Assembly: GCF_002080435.1 (NCBI RefSeq)
Contig: NZ_CP020538.1
Coordinates: 2,041,501 to 2,105,500 of the forward strand
Length of the DNA stretch: 64,000 nucleotides
Origin: Sphingobium herbicidovorans
GTDB taxonomy: Bacteria > Pseudomonadota > Alphaproteobacteria > Sphingomonadales > Sphingomonadaceae
Direction: 5' to 3'
This document shows, one piece after another, positions 61,961 to 64,000 of this stretch. A program made the position numbers and the translations under genes. Position 1 is the first letter of the stretch. The number at the start of each line of letters is the position of its first letter. Below the pieces are notes generated by a model. That model was not told the origin of the DNA. It searched no databases and worked only from the letters and a program-made list of their open reading frames with translations.

Positions 61961-62482
61961 TCAGAGCGTCCGCGCATATATAAGATCGCGGAACGGAACA
62001 TCGCCCACCATGAATGTGGTTTCGCCGATTTCCTGAAATCCATGCCGTGCATAGAAGCGGCGCGCGCGGTCATTTTGCGGATAGACGGCGAGCAGCATCC
62101 GCTTCGCGCCGCGATGGCGAGCATGATCGGCAAGCAATTCCATCAAGGCGTCGCCCCGGCCGCCGCCTTGCCATGGCCCGAGCAGATAGATCCGCTTGAT
62201 TTCGACATCATCGCGTTCGTCGGTGAAAATGGGAAGGTCCGGGGGCGTCAGCATCGCATAGCCCACGGGCGCGCCCAGCGGCGTTTCGCCGATCAACAGG
62301 TGCTGCGCCGGATCATGAAGCGCGACCCGATAATAGCTTTCCGCATGCGCCACCTGAATGTGGGCGATCAGCGCGGGCCCGGGGTGGTCGTGGGCGAAAC
62401 TTGCGAGAAAAGTCGCGCCGCCCAAGAGGGAAAGCGCCGGGGCGTCTGACGGAACAGCCCGGCGCCAATGGATCGGCGTCAT
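61961..62482 (-). CDS. GNAT family N-acetyltransferase
   Basis: 173 residues: IHWRRAVPSDAPALSLL at the start, the acetyl-CoA motif IYLLGPWQGGGRGDALMELL (loop variant of Q/RxxGxG/A) and YPQNDRARRFYARHGFQEIG. Substrate unknown. Convergent with the MerR gene (3-bp gap). Confidence 0.9.
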   Translation of the reverse strand: MTPIHWRRAVPSDAPALSLLGGATFLASFAHDHPGPALIAHIQVAHAESYYRVALHDPAQHLLIGETPLGAPVGYAMLTPPDLPIFTDERDDVEIKRIYLLGPWQGGGRGDALMELLADHARHRGAKRMLLAVYPQNDRARRFYARHGFQEIGETTFMVGDVPFRDLIYARTL

Positions 62483-62493
62483 GACGCCGCCTT

Positions 62494-63036
62494 TCAGCGG
62501 GAACCCGGACCCAAGGCCGGATCAAGGTCGCGCGGACGCGTAAAGCTGACCAGCGTTGCGGTATCCTGCCGGACGTCCGCCCAATGGTCGATGGCCAGAT
62601 CCATCACGGCGAGGCTGGCGGTCGGGAACTTGACCTCCACATCCTCGCGCAAAGGGCTGGCGCCGTCATCGGGCACCAGTTCCAGGATCAATTCTTCAAG
62701 TCCCGGATTATGCCCTGCCATGATGACGTTGTCCGCCCTGTCGGGCAGATCGCGAATGACGTCCATCAGAGTCGCAACGGACGCCAGGTAGATGCGCCGG
62801 TCCCAATGGGGCTCCAACGGATTGCCATAGCCATCCAGAAAAGTGTCGAGAGTCTGCACGACCCGCGTGGCGGGAGAGGCGATCAACAGGTCAAACTGCA
62901 TCTTGCGGTTGCGGGCAAACTGACCGACCAACAGCGCCGCCTTTTCCCCTCGCCGGTTAAGCGGACGGTCGAAGTCGCGCTCGACCGGGTCATCCCAATC
63001 GGACTTGGCATGGCGCAACAGGGTCAACCGCTTCAT
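62494..63036 (-). CDS. SixA-like histidine phosphatase
   Basis: 180 residues: MKRLTLLRHAKSDW holds the RHA/G phosphoacceptor motif; RPLNRRGEKAA and the second His in VIMAGHNPGLEEL complete the branch-2-like active site seen in SixA proteins. Possible phosphohistidine target unknown. The ATG overlaps the helicase stop by 4 bp. Confidence 0.9.
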   Translation of the reverse strand: MKRLTLLRHAKSDWDDPVERDFDRPLNRRGEKAALLVGQFARNRKMQFDLLIASPATRVVQTLDTFLDGYGNPLEPHWDRRIYLASVATLMDVIRDLPDRADNVIMAGHNPGLEELILELVPDDGASPLREDVEVKFPTASLAVMDLAIDHWADVRQDTATLVSFTRPRDLDPALGPGSR

Positions 63037-64000
63037 TTTTGCTCCAGGTCGAGGGTGCCGGATTCGACTCCCTGATGCCCTAGCGCCATGCTGTCGCCAA
63101 GACCAGCACGGGAATGGGCGCTGACCGCGATGATCGCTTCGTCCAGCGTCATGCGGCGGATTGGCGTGCCTGCCGGAAAGGCGCTCAGCAAGCGGCTGGG
63201 CATGGCGGCAGACAGGATGACGAAGCTGCCGCGATCCTCGGCGCGGCGGATAAGGCGGCCGAATGCCTGCGCGAGCCGGGCGCGGATCAGCCGGTCGTCA
63301 TAGGCTGCGCCGCCTCCGGCCAGGCGGCGTGCGGCGTGCAGCACCGTCGGCTTGGACCATGGCACGCCCTCCATCACCACCAGCCGCAGCGAATGACCCG
63401 GCACATCGACGCCGTCGCGCAGGGCGTCGGTGCCGAGCAGCGATGCGCGCGGATCGTCGCGGAAAATGTCGATCAGCGTGCCGGTGTCCATCGGATCGAC
63501 ATGCTGCGCGTAAAGCGGCAGCCCGGCACGTGCCAGGCGATCGGCGATTCGGGCGTGGACGGCGCGCAAACGCCGGATGGCGGTGAACAGGCCGAGCGTG
63601 CCGCCGCCCGCTGCCTCGATCAGCCGTCCATAGGCGCCCGACAGCGCGGCTATGTCGCCACGCTTGATGTCGGTCACGATCAGCACTTCGGCGCGGTCGG
63701 CATAGTCGAACGGACTGTGCGCCTCAAACTGCTGCGCGCCATGGGGCAGGTGGCTTGCCCCGCTGCGGCTTTCGGCATTGTCCCAATCGCCGCCGCCTTT
63801 TAGCGTTGCCGATGTGATGAGCACGCCCTGCGCCGGTTTCAGCACCGTTTCGGCAAGCGGCCGGGTGGGATCGAGCCAGTGGCGATGAATGCCGATATCG
63901 AATTCTCGCCCTTCGATCCGGTCAACGGTCATCCAATCGACGAAGTCGGCGTCCGCAGGGCCGCCGATCCGCGCGAGCAGCGCCAGCCAGGCAGCAAGCA
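63033..64000 (-). CDS. DinG/Rad3-like ATP-dependent DNA helicase (N-terminus cut by window end)
   Basis: C-terminal ~322 residues only. Helicase motifs of the XPD/DinG class: GVLITSATLK (motif III-like), then DALRDGVDVPGHSLRLVVME (motif V) and RLAQAFGRLIRRAEDRGSFVIL (motif VI, QaxGRxIR). Walker A and the Fe-S region would lie beyond base 64000. The visible ATG at 63932 is internal; the open frame continues to the window edge. Confidence 0.88.
   Translation of the reverse strand, partial: LAAWLALLARIGGPADADFVDWMTVDRIEGREFDIGIHRHWLDPTRPLAETVLKPAQGVLITSATLKGGGDWDNAESRSGASHLPHGAQQFEAHSPFDYADRAEVLIVTDIKRGDIAALSGAYGRLIEAAGGGTLGLFTAIRRLRAVHARIADRLARAGLPLYAQHVDPMDTGTLIDIFRDDPRASLLGTDALRDGVDVPGHSLRLVVMEGVPWSKPTVLHAARRLAGGGAAYDDRLIRARLAQAFGRLIRRAEDRGSFVILSAAMPSRLLSAFPAGTPIRRMTLDEAIIAVSAHSRAGLGDSMALGHQGVESGTLDLEQK

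Overview
This window reads as chromosome of a sphingomonad (Alphaproteobacteria, Sphingomonadales; Sphingobium/Sphingomonas-like). The evidence is high GC, the gene order pyrE-pdxJ-acpS-lepB, an aa3 oxidase cluster (ctaC-ctaD-ctaB-small membrane protein-ctaG-ctaE-SURF1-thrC), carotenoid hydroxylase crtZ, the nadD-rsfS-rlmH-EnvC-like operon and the rpmF-plsX-fabH-ihfA-merR block. The genus is an inference; no rRNA gene is present to settle it.

Layout. 1-2.5 kb, minus strand: pyrE, pdxJ, acpS and lepB (cut by the window start). 2.7-11.3 kb, plus strand: cytochrome c oxidase structural and assembly genes, then thrC and an RNA methyltransferase-like gene. 11.3-18.2 kb, minus strand: EnvC-like factor, rlmH, rsfS, nadD, crtZ, then metC/sseA sulfur genes and a proline-rich membrane protein. 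18.2-23.3 kb: queF, a repeat-bracketed GIY-YIG gene, an M1 aminopeptidase and a beta-propeller phytase lipoprotein. 23.45-29.72 kb: two head-to-tail copies of a 3.13-kb IS1595-type element. 29.8-38.7 kb: OPT transporter, SGNH hydrolase, hspQ, tRNA-Ser(CGA), cyclophilin, DUF72, gamma-glutamylcyclotransferase, dienelactone hydrolase, peroxiredoxin and recF. 38.8-49.9 kb: two CHAP paralogues, a trypsin-like protease with a DUF350 protein, cfa, a molybdenum oxidoreductase with its cytochrome b, an outer-membrane barrel, a DMT transporter, a repeat-bracketed DUF559 gene, class I fumarase and a GST. 49.9-55 kb: nrdA and nrdB behind DnaA- and NrdR-type sites, followed by a low-GC SIR2-like (DUF4917) gene. 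55-64 kb: RidA, an Spx/ArsC-like protein, an Rrf2 regulator, a metallo-hydrolase, a frameshifted MAPEG gene, the lipid block and a helicase cut by the window end.

The most unusual content is the tandem mobile element. Each copy carries a complete class II (long variable arm) tRNA-like gene with anticodon AGG, placed 20 bp upstream of a PemK/MazF-type toxin gene that has no visible protein antitoxin. A divergent gene of unknown function completes the cargo and is intact in copy 1 but frameshifted in copy 2 by one base in a C-run. The three 8-bp target repeats (flank, junction, flank) are identical. A second theme is that two unrelated small nuclease-type genes (GIY-YIG and DUF559) are each bracketed by inverted palindromic repeats, resembling REP/RAYT units but with different enzymes. 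A third is the control region of nrdA, where three DnaA-box-like sites lie upstream of two NrdR-like boxes exactly 32 bp apart.
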